DNA from: GCA-2719315 sp964448645
Lineage (GTDB): Bacteria > Bacteroidota > Bacteroidia > Flavobacteriales > Flavobacteriaceae
Assembly: GCA_964448645.1 (NCBI GenBank)
Contig: CAYUZY010000009.1
Location: 1-30,290, forward strand
Direction: 5' to 3'
DNA: 30,290 nucleotides
Shown here piece by piece: positions 9,408 through 19,420 of the stretch; the first letter of the stretch is position 1; each line of letters begins with the position of its first letter. The position numbers and the translations under genes were made by a program. The notes under the pieces are model-generated. The model was given only the letters and a program-made list of their open reading frames with translations. It ran no database searches and was not told where the DNA came from.

Positions 9408-10256
9408 ATGAAAAAGGCACTCGCTCTGATACTTATGGTTTTTTTAGCCTCTTGTGTATCACAAAAAAAATTTACTGAATTAGAACAACTTCAGCAAAAC
9501 ACAAAAAGTTTACTAGACACAACGACAATTAAAATGAACTCTTGTGAAGAAGAAAAGGAAGCAGCTTTGGCTTCTTTAGAAACATTAAAACAACAAAATA
9601 AATTCTTAAATGCTAATAACCAAGATTTAATAAATAATATAGGTAATCTTACTACTCTTTCACAGAAAGGTGCAGAAAATCTTGAAAAGTCTTTAGAAAG
9701 TATGAAAGAAAAAGACTTGAGAATTGAAAAAATGCAAGATGCTGTTACAAAAAAGGATTCTGTGACTCTAGCTTTAGTAACAAGTCTAAAAGGTGTTCTT
9801 GGAAATCTTAGTGATGATGATATAGAAATTAATGTAGAAAAAGGTGTTGTTTATGTTTCAATTTCAGATAAATTATTGTTTAGAAGTGGAAGTTACACTG
9901 TGACTTCTAAAGCAAAAGCTGTTTTAGGAAAAGTTGCAAAGGTTGTAAATGACAAACCAGATATAGAGTTTATGGTAGAAGGTCATACAGATAATGTTCC
10001 TATTAAAGCTGATGGAATTCTTGATAATTGGGACTTAAGTGTTAAAAGAGCTACAGCTGTGATAAGGATTTTACAAAATGATTTTGATGTTAGTCCTGAA
10101 AGAATGACAGCATCTGGAAGAAGTTATTATATTCCTATTGCTGATAATGATACAGCTAGAAATAGAGCAAAGAACAGAAGAACAAGAATAGTCATTCTAC
10201 CTAAATTAGATCAATTTTATGACCTTATAGATCAAGGAATGAATTCTAGTAAATAA
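9408..10256 (+). CDS. OmpA-family peptidoglycan-binding lipoprotein
   Basis: 282 residues from the ATG at 9408; an upstream in-frame TTG at 9381 would put nine extra residues before a perfect lipoprotein signal and is unlikely. The signal is MKKALALILMVFLASC with lipobox LASC and acylated Cys16. A long charged, Gln/Glu/Lys-rich region (~20-110) looks coiled-coil. Residues ~160-275 are an OmpA C-terminal domain: MVEGHTDNVPI (peptidoglycan contact), a WDLSVKRA segment, and RAKNRRTRIVI. It should anchor the outer membrane to the cell wall. It is followed by a strong bidirectional terminator. Confidence 0.93.
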   Translation: MKKALALILMVFLASCVSQKKFTELEQLQQNTKSLLDTTTIKMNSCEEEKEAALASLETLKQQNKFLNANNQDLINNIGNLTTLSQKGAENLEKSLESMKEKDLRIEKMQDAVTKKDSVTLALVTSLKGVLGNLSDDDIEINVEKGVVYVSISDKLLFRSGSYTVTSKAKAVLGKVAKVVNDKPDIEFMVEGHTDNVPIKADGILDNWDLSVKRATAVIRILQNDFDVSPERMTASGRSYYIPIADNDTARNRAKNRRTRIVILPKLDQFYDLIDQGMNSSK

Positions 10257-10277
10257 ACTATTTTTTTAATAAAAATT

Positions 10278-10307
10278 AAACACGCTTTATAAAGCGTGTT
10301 TTTTTTT
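10278..10307. terminator. Bidirectional intrinsic terminator between the OmpA lipoprotein gene and uvrD
   Basis: A perfect uninterrupted inverted repeat (AAACACGCTTTA / TAAAGCGTGTTT) is followed on the + strand by a run of nine T and is flanked on the other side by A-rich sequence that reads as T-rich on the - strand. It sits between two convergent genes and should stop both. The stop codon of the helicase gene lies in the T-tract itself. Confidence 0.85.
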
Positions 10308-12587
10308 AAGTAGATTTTAATTTTGCAAACCTTAATAACAGTTTCTTTACACCTATACCTTTAAAATCGATAGAAGCGATTTTATCTTTCCCCTCTCCCT
10401 CAATTACTAATATAACTCCTAATCCAAATCTTTCATGAGAAACCTTTTCATTAATTTTTAAAGAATTGTTTTGACTAGAAAAATCAGAGATTTTACCTAA
10501 ATTATTAATGTTTTTTAAATTTTTATTCTTAAATAAATTAAAGTCAGTTATAGGTTTTCTTTCTTTATGTTTCTTGTAAGTTGATACTCTATTAATTTTA
10601 GAAAATTTTAAATCATTATTATTAAACTCTAAATACTCAGGATCCATTTCTTCAATGAATCTGCTAGCTTCAACATCAATAATTTTACCCCATCTATATC
10701 TTGATAAAGAATAAGAAATAAGAACCTGCTTTTCTGCTCTTGTTAATGCTACATAAAACAATCTTCTTTCTTCTTCTAATTCACTTCTAGTATTAAGACT
10801 AAGAGCCGAAGGAAACAAATCTTCTTCTACACCAACAATAAAAACATAAGGAAATTCAAGTCCTTTTGATAAATGAATGGTCATTAATGAAACTTCATCC
10901 GTTTCATTATTGCTATTAATATCAAAATCAGTTGCTAAAGAAATATCTTGAAGAAAATTAGCAAGACTGGTATCTGCATCTGCTAATTCAACTTGACCTT
11001 CAATAAAATCTCTTGTTCCATTTAATAATTCTTCTATATTTTCAATTCTTGTAATAGATTCAGGGGTAAAATCTTTTTTTAATTCTTGGATTATTCCTGA
11101 TTTTTTAAAAACTAAGTCACATATTTCAAAAGCATTTAATTTTTCATTTTCAATTTTAAACATTTCAATTAAATAATAAAACTTAGTCAATCTCTCCAAA
11201 ACACCTTTATTGAATATTTTATTTAATTTATCTGTTTTACTTATTGATTCATAAATACTTATGTTATTTTCATTAGAATAAAATATAAGTTTATCTATAG
11301 TAGATTGACCTATCCCTCTAGCAGGATAATTAATTATTCTTTTTAAACTTTCTTCATCTTTAGGGTTAATTATTAATCTTAAATAAGCTAATACATCTTT
11401 AATTTCTTTTCTTTTATAAAAAGAAAGTCCACCATAAATTCTATATGGAATTAATCTTTTTCTTAGAGAATCCTCAATTGCTCTTGATTGAGCATTCGTT
11501 CTATATAAAATTGCAAAATCGCTATTGCTTAAAGAACTATTCATCTTAATTTCTTCAATTTTATTAGCAACAAACCTCCCCTCTTCTGCATCTGAGTGCA
11601 TTTTACTAACTAAAACTTTTTTACCGTCATCATTATCAGTCCAAACTGATTTTTCTATTTTAGATAAATTATGTTTAATTACAGAGTTAGCCAGATTGAC
11701 TATATTTTTTGTTGATCTATAGTTTTGCTCTAATCTATAGAGAATTACATCATCATAATCTTTTTGAAAATTTAATATATTATTAATGTTTGCCCCTCTA
11801 AAAGAATAAATACTTTGAGAGTCGTCCCCAACTACACAAATATTTTGATATCTATCAGAAAGAGCTTTTACTATGAGATATTGAGAATGATTAGTGTCTT
11901 GGTATTCATCAACTAGAATATATCTAAATCTATCCTGGTATTTAGCCAGAACCTCAGGGTATTTATTTAATAACTCATTTGTTTTAAGTAATAAGTCATC
12001 AAAATCCATTACACCAGCCCTAAATGTTCTATCAACATATTCTTTGTATATCTCCCCAATTTTAGGCCTTTTAGACATTAGATCAACTTCTCTAAGATCT
12101 GGATTATTAAAATATGCATTAACAGTTATTAAATTATTTTTAAATGTTGAAATTCGACTTCTAATTTGTTTGTACTTATATAAATCTTTATTAAGATTTT
12201 TTTCTTTAATTATTGAAGAAATAAGTCTCTNNNNNNNNNNATTGTAAAATTTGAAGGATATCCTAACTTATTTGATTCGGCTCTTAAGATTCTTGCAAAA
12301 ACAGAATGAAAAGTTCCCATCCATAAATTCATTGCCTCACTTTGACCAACTACTTTAGAAATTCTATCCTTCATTTCTCTTGCAGCTTTATTTGTAAAAG
12401 TCAATGCTAGAATTGAAAAAGGATCAACCCCTTGATCCATTAAATAAGCAATTCTATATGTTAAAACTCTTGTTTTACCTGATCCTGCTCCAGCTATAAC
12501 AATTAAAGGTCCATCTTTTTGAATTACTGGAGCTTTTTGAGCCTCATTTAACTCTGAAAGATATTCCTTATCTTCTTTAATTTGCAT
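10306..12587 (-). CDS. uvrD: UvrD/PcrA-type superfamily 1 DNA helicase, interrupted by an assembly gap
   Basis: 3'-5' DNA helicase of repair and replication. The ATG at 12587 opens MQIKEDKEYL; Walker A GAGSGKT is at residues 33-39, then TFTNKAAREM (motif Ia), DEYQDTN (Walker B), a YRLEQNYRS motif and RRLFYVALTRA (motif VI). The C-terminus (HERFGLGVILVIEGEGK onward) is the PcrA-type Tudor-like domain. The gene is one reading frame split by ten Ns at 12231-12240. Before the gap it reads ...GYPSNFT plus two bases (AT, fitting Ile); after it, two bases (AG) plus RLISSIIKEKNLNKDLYKYK, which joins in frame to the ATG-like Met at 12078. Intact coding requires a true gap of 3k+2 bases, about 20 by family length, giving ~763 residues. 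I read this as a normal gene with an assembly gap. Confidence 0.92.
12231..12240. other. Assembly gap (10 Ns) inside uvrD
   Basis: Ten consecutive Ns. The number is a filler: the flanking helicase frame is restored only if 3k+2 bases are missing. Confidence 0.97.
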
Positions 12588-12683
12588 ATGTGTTAAATTT
12601 AATTAAATATTGATTTTTTAACCCTGATTAAAAAAATAAATTATAAACATCTATATTTAACTTAAATCAATTAATTAAAATCA

Positions 12684-13964
12684 ATGAAAACTATAAATAA
12701 CATATTATTAATATTTTTTTTAAATTTTAATGCTTATACAGAAGCTCAAATTGAAGAAAAGTCCTATAAAAACATTGAAGATAATGTAATTAGATGGAGG
12801 CATCACATTCACCAGAATCCTGAACTTTCAAATAGAGAATTTGAAACAGCTAAGTTTGTTTCCAAACATTTAAAATCTCTTGGAATTAAAGTGACTGAGA
12901 ATGTTGCTCATACAGGTGTAGTTGGTATTTTAAAAGGAACATCTCCTGGAAAGGTAATAGCTTTAAGAGCAGATATGGACGCTCTTCCAGTAACAGAAAG
13001 AAATAATTTATCCTTTAAATCAAACAAAACAGCATTATATAATGGTCAAAAAACTGGAGTAATGCATGCGTGTGGCCATGATACTCATGTTTCAATTTTA
13101 ATGGGAGTCGCTGAAATATTATCAAAAAACAATAATTTTCCAGGAACTATAAAATTTATTTTTCAACCAGCTGAAGAAAGTCCTCCTCCAGGAGAAGAAG
13201 GAGGTGCTAAATTAATGATAAAAGAGGGTGTTTTGGAAAACCCAAAAGTTGATGCAATTTTTGGTCTTCATATAAATTCTGGGACTCATGTTGGAAAAAT
13301 AACATACAAACCTGGAGGAATGATGGCTTCATCACAAAGGTTTGTAATAAAGATTAAAGGAAAACAAGCTCATGGATCAAGACCATGGCAAAGTGTTGAT
13401 CCTATAACAATTTCGGCCCAAATTATTAATGGCTTACAAACTTTGGTGAGTAGAGAGTCTGAATTAACTAAAGAAGCTGTTGTTATAAGCATAGGCTCAA
13501 TTCATTCAGGAATTAGATTTAACATAATCCCTGAAGAATTAGAAATAATTGGAACTATAAGAACATTAGATAAAGATATGAAAGAGCATATAAGAACAAG
13601 AATTAAGCATATGGTGCCAAATATAGCTAAGGCTTATAGAGGAAATGCTACTGTAGAAATAAAAGATGGGGCTGATATTACTTTTAATGATCCTGGTTTA
13701 ACTAAAAAAATGATTCCTTCTCTACAAAAAATTGTTGGAATAAATAATGTTATAGAAATTCCAGCTGTTACTGGAGCAGAAGATTTTTCATATTTTCAAT
13801 CTAAGATACCAGGATTTTACTTCTTTTTAGGCGGAACTCCTATTGAAATTAATGAAAATGAAGCACCATCCCATCACACTCCAGATTTTTTTGTTGATGA
13901 CAAATCTCTAATAATAGGTGTTAAAGCTTTATCTCAATTAGCAATAGACTATCTGTCAAATTAA
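12684..13964 (+). CDS. M20-family amidohydrolase / metallopeptidase (M20D-like), secreted
   Basis: 426 residues. The N-terminus (MKTINNILLIFFLNFNAYTEAQ) looks like a signal peptide with cleavage near the AQ, so the enzyme probably acts in the periplasm. The zinc-site motifs are clear: ALRADMDALPVTE, HACGHDTH (~128-135), the catalytic FQPAEE segment, and GLHINSGTHVG. The dimerisation (lid) domain follows, and the last ligand region lies in TGAEDFSYF and APSHHTPDF near the C-terminus. Relatives hydrolyse N-acyl amino acids, hippurate or indole-acetyl amino acids; the substrate is not readable here. It is divergent from uvrD (96-base spacer with no exact TAnnTTTG box; TATATTTA is the nearest) and is followed 15 bases later by recG. 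Confidence 0.9.
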   Translation: MKTINNILLIFFLNFNAYTEAQIEEKSYKNIEDNVIRWRHHIHQNPELSNREFETAKFVSKHLKSLGIKVTENVAHTGVVGILKGTSPGKVIALRADMDALPVTERNNLSFKSNKTALYNGQKTGVMHACGHDTHVSILMGVAEILSKNNNFPGTIKFIFQPAEESPPPGEEGGAKLMIKEGVLENPKVDAIFGLHINSGTHVGKITYKPGGMMASSQRFVIKIKGKQAHGSRPWQSVDPITISAQIINGLQTLVSRESELTKEAVVISIGSIHSGIRFNIIPEELEIIGTIRTLDKDMKEHIRTRIKHMVPNIAKAYRGNATVEIKDGADITFNDPGLTKKMIPSLQKIVGINNVIEIPAVTGAEDFSYFQSKIPGFYFFLGGTPIEINENEAPSHHTPDFFVDDKSLIIGVKALSQLAIDYLSN

Positions 13965-13979
13965 ATTTAATTAAAGTCA

Positions 13980-16079
13980 ATGGATGACCTTAAAACATCA
14001 ATTGAATATATAAAAGGTATTGGTCCTAATAGGGCAAAATTAATGCGAGAGGAATTAAAAATTAATAATTATGAAGATCTTTTAACTTTTTTTCCTTTTA
14101 GACACATAGATAGAAGTAAATTTTATAAAATATCTGAAATCCCTAAAAACAATATTGAAATTCAAATAATTGGCCAAATAATAGACATTAAAATCATTGA
14201 TCAAAAAAAAGGAAAAAGAATGGTTGCTAAATTAAAAGATTTTTCTGGAGAAATTGATCTTGTTTGGTTTAAAGGTTATAAATGGATTAAAGAAAGTATT
14301 ATTAAATATAAAAACTATGTAATATTTGGGAGAATAAACTGGTTTAAAGGAAAAGCTTCTTTACCTCATCCTGAAATTCAAATTGAGGATGACTTTAAAA
14401 AGAAAATCGGAAACAAACTTCACCCTATATATCATTCCACCGAAAAACTTACTAATTCAGGATTTACGCAAAGAACGATAAAAAACATAGTATTTGAACT
14501 ACTAAAAACTAAAGGAAATAAAATAAAAGAAAATTTACCTAATTATTTAATCAATAAATTAAAGTTAATTTCTAATTCAGAGGCTATAAAACAAATTCAT
14601 TTTCCTGAAAACAATTTATTATTAGCTAAAGCTCAATTTAGATTAAAATTTGAAGAACTTTTTATTCTCCAAATAAAAATGTTAATTAAAAATATTGAAA
14701 GGAAAGAAAAGATAAAAGGGTTTAAATTTAATAAAATTGGAAAATCATTCAATTATTTTTATAAAAAAAGCCTGCCATTTAGTCTTACATCTTCACAAAT
14801 AAATGTTATTAAAGAAATAAGAAAAGATCTATCAAAAGGAGTCCAAATGAATCGTCTTCTTCAAGGAGATGTCGGTTCAGGTAAAACTATTGTAGCTGTT
14901 TTATGTTCTCTAATTGCTATTGACAATAACTTTCAATCAGCAATTGTTGCTCCAACAGAAATATTAGCTCAACAGCATTATAATTCATTTAAATCTTTAT
15001 TGAAAAAAACAAATGTTAAGTGTTCATTATTAACAGGAAGTTCCACGAAAATAGAAAGGAATGATATAAAAAACACTTTAATAGATGGTTCATTAAATAT
15101 TTTGATTGGAACTCATGCAGTTCTTCAAGGAAATGTTGAGTTTAAAAACTTGGGGCTAGCTATAATTGACGAGCAACATAGATTTGGCGTAGCTCAAAGG
15201 TCTAAGTTGTGGTTAAAGAATAATCTTCCTCCCCATATTTTAGTAATGACTGCAACTCCAATTCCCAGGACACTAGCAATGAGTATTTATGGTGATCTGG
15301 ACGTATCTATTATTAAAGAGCTTCCTCCTGGAAGATTACCGGTTAAAACTTTTCATAGATATGAAAACAAAAGACTTCAAGTTTTTAAGTTTATCAAAGA
15401 TCAGATAGACAATAACGAACAAGTCTACATTGTTTATCCTCTTATAGAGGAGTCTTCAAAATTAGATTATAAAGATTTAATGGATGGATATGAAAGTATT
15501 TCTAGATATTTCCCGAAGCCTAAATACCAAATAAGTATAGTTCATGGAAAAATGAGTTCTGAAGAAAAAAAAATCGAAATGGATAGATTTATAAATCATC
15601 AAACTCAAATAATGGTAGCAACAACGGTAATAGAAGTTGGAGTTGACATTCCAAACGCCTCTCTAATTTTAATTGAGAGTGCTGAAAGGTTTGGACTATC
15701 TCAACTTCATCAACTAAGAGGAAGAGTTGGAAGAGGAAAAAAACAAAGCTATTGTATTCTAATGAGTTCAAATAAATTATCTGAAAATGGAAAAACAAGA
15801 TTAAAAACAATGGTAGAGACAAATAATGGTTTTAATATAGCAGAAGTTGATTTAAAACTTCGAGGACCTGGAGATCTTTTAGGAACACAACAGAGCGGAA
15901 TAATTAAATTAAAAATTTCTGATCTTGTGAAAGATTCAGAAATCATAAAAACAGCAAGAAATGAAGCCGTTAAAATACTAGAAAAAGACCCCAATCTTTC
16001 TAATAAAGAAAATTTAATTTTACAAAAAACAATTTCAAAAATGGAATTAGATAAAACTTTTTGGAACCTTGTAAGCTAA
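13980..16079 (+). CDS. recG: ATP-dependent DNA helicase RecG
   Basis: 699 residues, normal for RecG, which remodels stalled forks and branched DNA. An N-terminal wedge/OB domain (~1-200, with YIKGIGPNRAKLM at the start) leads to helicase domains: Walker A GDVGSGKT (~297-304), APTEILAQQH, DEQHRFG (~397), TATPIPRTLA, and in domain 2 ATTVIEVGVDIPNA, HQLRGRVGRG and LRGPGDLLGTQQSG. All motifs are intact. The start context is AAAGTCAATG without a Shine-Dalgarno. It follows the M20 gene by 15 bases and precedes pheT, which has its own promoter-like box. Confidence 0.97.
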   Translation: MDDLKTSIEYIKGIGPNRAKLMREELKINNYEDLLTFFPFRHIDRSKFYKISEIPKNNIEIQIIGQIIDIKIIDQKKGKRMVAKLKDFSGEIDLVWFKGYKWIKESIIKYKNYVIFGRINWFKGKASLPHPEIQIEDDFKKKIGNKLHPIYHSTEKLTNSGFTQRTIKNIVFELLKTKGNKIKENLPNYLINKLKLISNSEAIKQIHFPENNLLLAKAQFRLKFEELFILQIKMLIKNIERKEKIKGFKFNKIGKSFNYFYKKSLPFSLTSSQINVIKEIRKDLSKGVQMNRLLQGDVGSGKTIVAVLCSLIAIDNNFQSAIVAPTEILAQQHYNSFKSLLKKTNVKCSLLTGSSTKIERNDIKNTLIDGSLNILIGTHAVLQGNVEFKNLGLAIIDEQHRFGVAQRSKLWLKNNLPPHILVMTATPIPRTLAMSIYGDLDVSIIKELPPGRLPVKTFHRYENKRLQVFKFIKDQIDNNEQVYIVYPLIEESSKLDYKDLMDGYESISRYFPKPKYQISIVHGKMSSEEKKIEMDRFINHQTQIMVATTVIEVGVDIPNASLILIESAERFGLSQLHQLRGRVGRGKKQSYCILMSSNKLSENGKTRLKTMVETNNGFNIAEVDLKLRGPGDLLGTQQSGIIKLKISDLVKDSEIIKTARNEAVKILEKDPNLSNKENLILQKTISKMELDKTFWNLVS

Positions 16080-16089
16080 TATAGATTAT

Positions 16090-16097
16090 TATATTTG
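16090..16097 (+). promoter_or_regulatory. Promoter -7 box upstream of pheT
   Basis: TATATTTG is an exact match to the Bacteroidetes -7 consensus TAnnTTTG, with a TTG (16069-16071) 18 bases upstream in the -33 position, partly inside the end of recG. With the four-base spacing seen at the SRP RNA, transcription would start near 16102, leaving a leader of about 13 bases before the TTG start codon. Confidence 0.6.
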
Positions 16098-16114
16098 TTG
16101 AAAAATTTATACTC

Positions 16115-18523
16115 TTGAAAATATCTTATAACTGGTTAAAGGAATTTCTTGATTTCGATGTTGCTCCTGATAAATTATCAGTAATTCTAACCAATCTTGG
16201 GTTAGAAGTCGAAACAATTAATAAAACTGAGCCCATAAAAGGTGGTCTTGAAGGAGTTTTAGTCGGTCATGTTATTCAATGCGCTAAACATCCAAATGCT
16301 GATCGATTAAAATTAACAAAGGTCAAAATAGATAAAGAAAATATTTTACAAATTATATGTGGGGCGCCAAATGTGTCTTCTGGTCAAAAGGTTGCAGTTG
16401 CAACTGTAGGCACAACTCTATATGACAAGTCAGGAAAAGATTTTAAAATAACTAAAAGTAAAATAAGAGGAGAATTAAGTATGGGAATGATATGCTCTGA
16501 AAAAGAATTAGGGATTAGTGATAATCATGAAGGTATATTTATTCTCGATAAATCAATAAAAACGGGAACTCCTTTAAAAGATATTATAAATTTTGAAAAT
16601 GACTTTATTTTTGAAATAGGATTAACTCCTAATAGATCTGATGCTATGAGTCATATGGGAGTTTGTAGAGATATAAAAGCAGCTTTCGATTGGAATAATA
16701 TAAGCTATAAGAATAAAAAAGTTAACAAAGATTTATTTAAAGTTGATAATAATTCTAAATGTATTCCAATTGAAATTGTAAATTCTAAAAAGTGTTATAA
16801 TTACCATGGATTGACTATTAGTAATGTTAAAGTAGAAGATTCTCCAGATTGGTTAAAAAACAGATTAATTTCTATCGATATTACTCCAAAAAACAATATT
16901 GTTGATATTACAAATTATGTTCTACATCACTTAGGGCAGCCACTACATGCTTTTAATGCTGATATAATTAAAAATAAAATTATAGTTAAAGAGTGTAATT
17001 CAAAAACTAAATTCAAAACTTTAGACGGCATTGAGAGGTTATTAGATAAAGAAGATTTAATGATTTGTGATGATGAAAAACCATTATGCATAGCTGGTGT
17101 ATTTGGAGGAGAAAACTCGGGAATTGATAATAATACAAGTAATATTTTTTTAGAAAGTGCATGTTTTGAACCTACAACAATTAGAAAGACAGCAAAAAAA
17201 CATAACTTAAATACTGATGCTTCTTTTAGATTTGAAAGAGGTGTAGATCCTGAAATGACTCTTTTTTCTTTAAAATTTGCAGCATCTTTAATTAAATCAA
17301 TTTGTGGAGGAGAAATTTCCAGCAAAATCCAATCTTTTTCTAATCATCCTAAAAAAAATAAAAACATCAACTTAAAATTAAAAAAGGTGAACTCTTTAAT
17401 TGGAGAAAAAATTCCTCATAAAAGTATTATCTCTATTTTAAAATCTCTTGAAATAAAGATCATTAAAGAATCAGAAGAAAATCTCTTATTAGAGGTTCCT
17501 TATTATAGAATTGATGTAACAAGAGCAGCTGATGTAATTGAGGAAGTTTTAAGAGTCTATGGTTATAACAATCTAAAATCATCAAAGCTAAAACATAACT
17601 TTAAGCCTGAATTTAACCTATATGAAACTTCAGAAATTGAAAAAACTATTTCAAATTTTTTAATTTCAAATGGCTTTAATGAAATCATAAACAATTCATT
17701 AACTTTTTCACAAAATAAATCTGAATATTTAATTGAGACTATAAATATATTAAACCCTTTAAGCAAAGACCTTTCTTCACTAAGACAATCTGTTATTAAT
17801 TCTATGTTAGAAACTATTTCTTATAATATAAACAGACAAAATTTAAATTTAAAATTATTTGAATTTGGAAATGTATATGGCAAAGAAAAAAAATATATTG
17901 AATCGCAAAAATTGTGTATTTCGTTATTTGGAAATGTGTATGAAGAAAATTGGAATGTTAATTTTTCAATTTCCAAATTCTATTATCTTAAAGGGGTTAT
18001 ATGCAACATATTAGATCTTATGAAAATTAACGGATCCAAGGAAAACTATTTTAATAATATTTTTTTCTCAGAAGGAGTTCAATTTAAAATAAAAGAAAAG
18101 ACACTAATTGAAATGGGGTTGGTTGAACAAAGTCTTCTTAATAAATACGACATAAACGAACCAGTATATATTGCAGAATTCCACTGGGAAAACATTTTAA
18201 AACATTCATATAAAGAACCGTTAATATATAAGGAAATTCCAAAACACCCCTCTTCTAGAAGAGATTTTTCCTTATTAATAGATGAATCAGTTGATTTTAA
18301 TTCAATTAAAAACATTGCTTTTAAAACTGATAATAACATACTAAAGAGTGTAAATTTATTTGATGTTTACAAAGGCAAAGAATTACCTTTAGAAAAAAAA
18401 TCTTATGGAGTTAGTTTTAATTTTCAAGATAACAAAAGAACATTAACAGATAAAGAAATAAATTCAATTATGGATAAACTTTTTATGAATTTGAAAAAAG
18501 AATTAAAAGTAGAATTAAGATGA
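16115..18523 (+). CDS. pheT: Phenylalanine--tRNA ligase beta subunit
   Basis: 802 residues, the usual size. With PheS it forms the tetramer that charges tRNA-Phe. Domain order is as expected: N-terminal KISYNWLKEFL, a tRNA-binding OB domain (~40-150, with VGHVIQCAKHPNADRLKL), B3/B4 editing domain (DITNYVLHHLGQPLHAFNAD), B5 domain, a catalytic-like core, and the C-terminal anticodon-binding (FDX-ACB) domain opening KEIPKHPSSRRDFSLLIDE. The start is TTG at 16115: the conserved KISYNWLK begins at the next codon and no ATG is available upstream in frame. pheS is not in the window, so the subunits are unlinked here. The stop overlaps the next ATG (ATGA). Confidence 0.97.
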   Translation: MKISYNWLKEFLDFDVAPDKLSVILTNLGLEVETINKTEPIKGGLEGVLVGHVIQCAKHPNADRLKLTKVKIDKENILQIICGAPNVSSGQKVAVATVGTTLYDKSGKDFKITKSKIRGELSMGMICSEKELGISDNHEGIFILDKSIKTGTPLKDIINFENDFIFEIGLTPNRSDAMSHMGVCRDIKAAFDWNNISYKNKKVNKDLFKVDNNSKCIPIEIVNSKKCYNYHGLTISNVKVEDSPDWLKNRLISIDITPKNNIVDITNYVLHHLGQPLHAFNADIIKNKIIVKECNSKTKFKTLDGIERLLDKEDLMICDDEKPLCIAGVFGGENSGIDNNTSNIFLESACFEPTTIRKTAKKHNLNTDASFRFERGVDPEMTLFSLKFAASLIKSICGGEISSKIQSFSNHPKKNKNINLKLKKVNSLIGEKIPHKSIISILKSLEIKIIKESEENLLLEVPYYRIDVTRAADVIEEVLRVYGYNNLKSSKLKHNFKPEFNLYETSEIEKTISNFLISNGFNEIINNSLTFSQNKSEYLIETINILNPLSKDLSSLRQSVINSMLETISYNINRQNLNLKLFEFGNVYGKEKKYIESQKLCISLFGNVYEENWNVNFSISKFYYLKGVICNILDLMKINGSKENYFNNIFFSEGVQFKIKEKTLIEMGLVEQSLLNKYDINEPVYIAEFHWENILKHSYKEPLIYKEIPKHPSSRRDFSLLIDESVDFNSIKNIAFKTDNNILKSVNLFDVYKGKELPLEKKSYGVSFNFQDNKRTLTDKEINSIMDKLFMNLKKELKVELR

Positions 18524-19194
18524 TTAAACAAAAGTTTCTAAAGAACATAAACATTCAAAAAGCATTAGAAAAAGAAAGAGATCAAAAATTCAACTTATCT
18601 CTCAAAAGATTACTAAATGATCTTAAGATAAAAAAGAATAATAGTTTTAATATTAATCTTTTAGACAAAAACAAGATATATCATATTAATCAAATTAAAA
18701 ATGTTTGTGTAAACTATAGGCTAAGATTTTTAGATATAAAATATTTTAAAAATAAAATACCTAATGAAGCTTTAAATCAAATTAATTTATTAGAAATTGA
18801 TCATAATTGTTCTGTTTCAGAATTTAAGATAATGGCTCCGTCAAAACTATTTAAGCTAAAGAAAAAAGATGATCCGTTATTATTTGCTCCAATAGGAAGC
18901 GGATATTATTATCTTATCTACAAATGGGGAGATGATTTAAAACCTATGAGAAAAATTTTAATGTGGCCATTAAAAAACATTAAAAATTTATTTTTTACAA
19001 TCTTTGTTATAACTCTTATTGTAACATTAATTACTCCTCAAAATTTATTTACTAAAAATCCTACTAATTCAACTTTCTTGTTACTTTACTTTTTTAATTT
19101 AAAAGCAGTTATTTTTATTTTCTTTTTTTATGGAATCTCCATGGGTAAAAATTTTAGTAAATTTATTTGGAACAGTAAGTATAATAAAAGCTAA
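18520..19194 (+). CDS. Conserved membrane protein of unknown function downstream of pheT
   Basis: 224 residues. The first ~145 residues are soluble-looking, lysine-rich and include a conserved-looking stretch (FKIMAPSKLFKLKKKDDPLLFAP, then IGSGYYYLIYKWGDD). Two strongly hydrophobic segments follow (~150-167, NLFFTIFVITLIVTLITP, and ~182-205), so the protein is probably anchored by a C-terminal hairpin with the N-domain in the cytoplasm. I recall similar proteins in other flavobacteria at this position but know no function. The start overlaps the pheT stop by four bases (ATGA), implying coupled translation. Confidence 0.8.
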   Translation: MIKQKFLKNINIQKALEKERDQKFNLSLKRLLNDLKIKKNNSFNINLLDKNKIYHINQIKNVCVNYRLRFLDIKYFKNKIPNEALNQINLLEIDHNCSVSEFKIMAPSKLFKLKKKDDPLLFAPIGSGYYYLIYKWGDDLKPMRKILMWPLKNIKNLFFTIFVITLIVTLITPQNLFTKNPTNSTFLLLYFFNLKAVIFIFFFYGISMGKNFSKFIWNSKYNKS

Positions 19195-19198
19195 TATT

Positions 19199-19420
19199 TT
19201 GAGAAAAATAAATTATCATAAAATATTCTCGGGTCAGTTAATTGAAATTATTAAAATTAAAGATGAATTAGAGAAAGTTAACATATTTCCAATTATAAAA
19301 GATAAAAATGAATCTGCAAGATTAGCAGGTTTTGGTTCAATTTTTAACGAAATAGAAGTTTTTGTTCATAACGATGAATTTACTAAATCCCTTGAAATTA
19401 TATCTAAACATAAAAGCTAA
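19199..19420 (+). CDS. DUF2007-type small protein
   Basis: About 73 residues. The pattern YHKIFSGQLIEIIKIKDELE, IFPIIKDKNESARLAGFG and EIEVFVHNDEF matches the DUF2007 family (ferredoxin-like small domain, sometimes called putative signal-transducing protein; function unproven). An ATG at 19130 in the same frame would give 96 residues, but its extra 23 residues overlap the upstream gene by 65 bases and do not look like the family. I therefore choose the TTG at 19199, 5 bases after the upstream stop. Its stop overlaps that of the convergent ABC-F gene by four bases (CTAA). Confidence 0.75.
   Translation: MRKINYHKIFSGQLIEIIKIKDELEKVNIFPIIKDKNESARLAGFGSIFNEIEVFVHNDEFTKSLEIISKHKS

Noticed and set aside
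10306..12078. A separate 590-residue helicase gene starting at the ATG at 12078
   Set aside because: The codons upstream of 12078 continue the UvrD sequence (RLISSIIKEKN onward) up to the gap; the ATG is an internal methionine.
11894..12247. Open frame on the + strand opposite uvrD
   Set aside because: It is the reverse of the helicase coding sequence, including the conserved DEYQDTN region, and runs through the N gap.
12588..12683. A regulatory element or small RNA in the divergent uvrD/M20 spacer
   Set aside because: Only AT-rich sequence with near-matches to promoter boxes (TAAATTTA, TATATTTA); no hairpin or conserved RNA motif seen.
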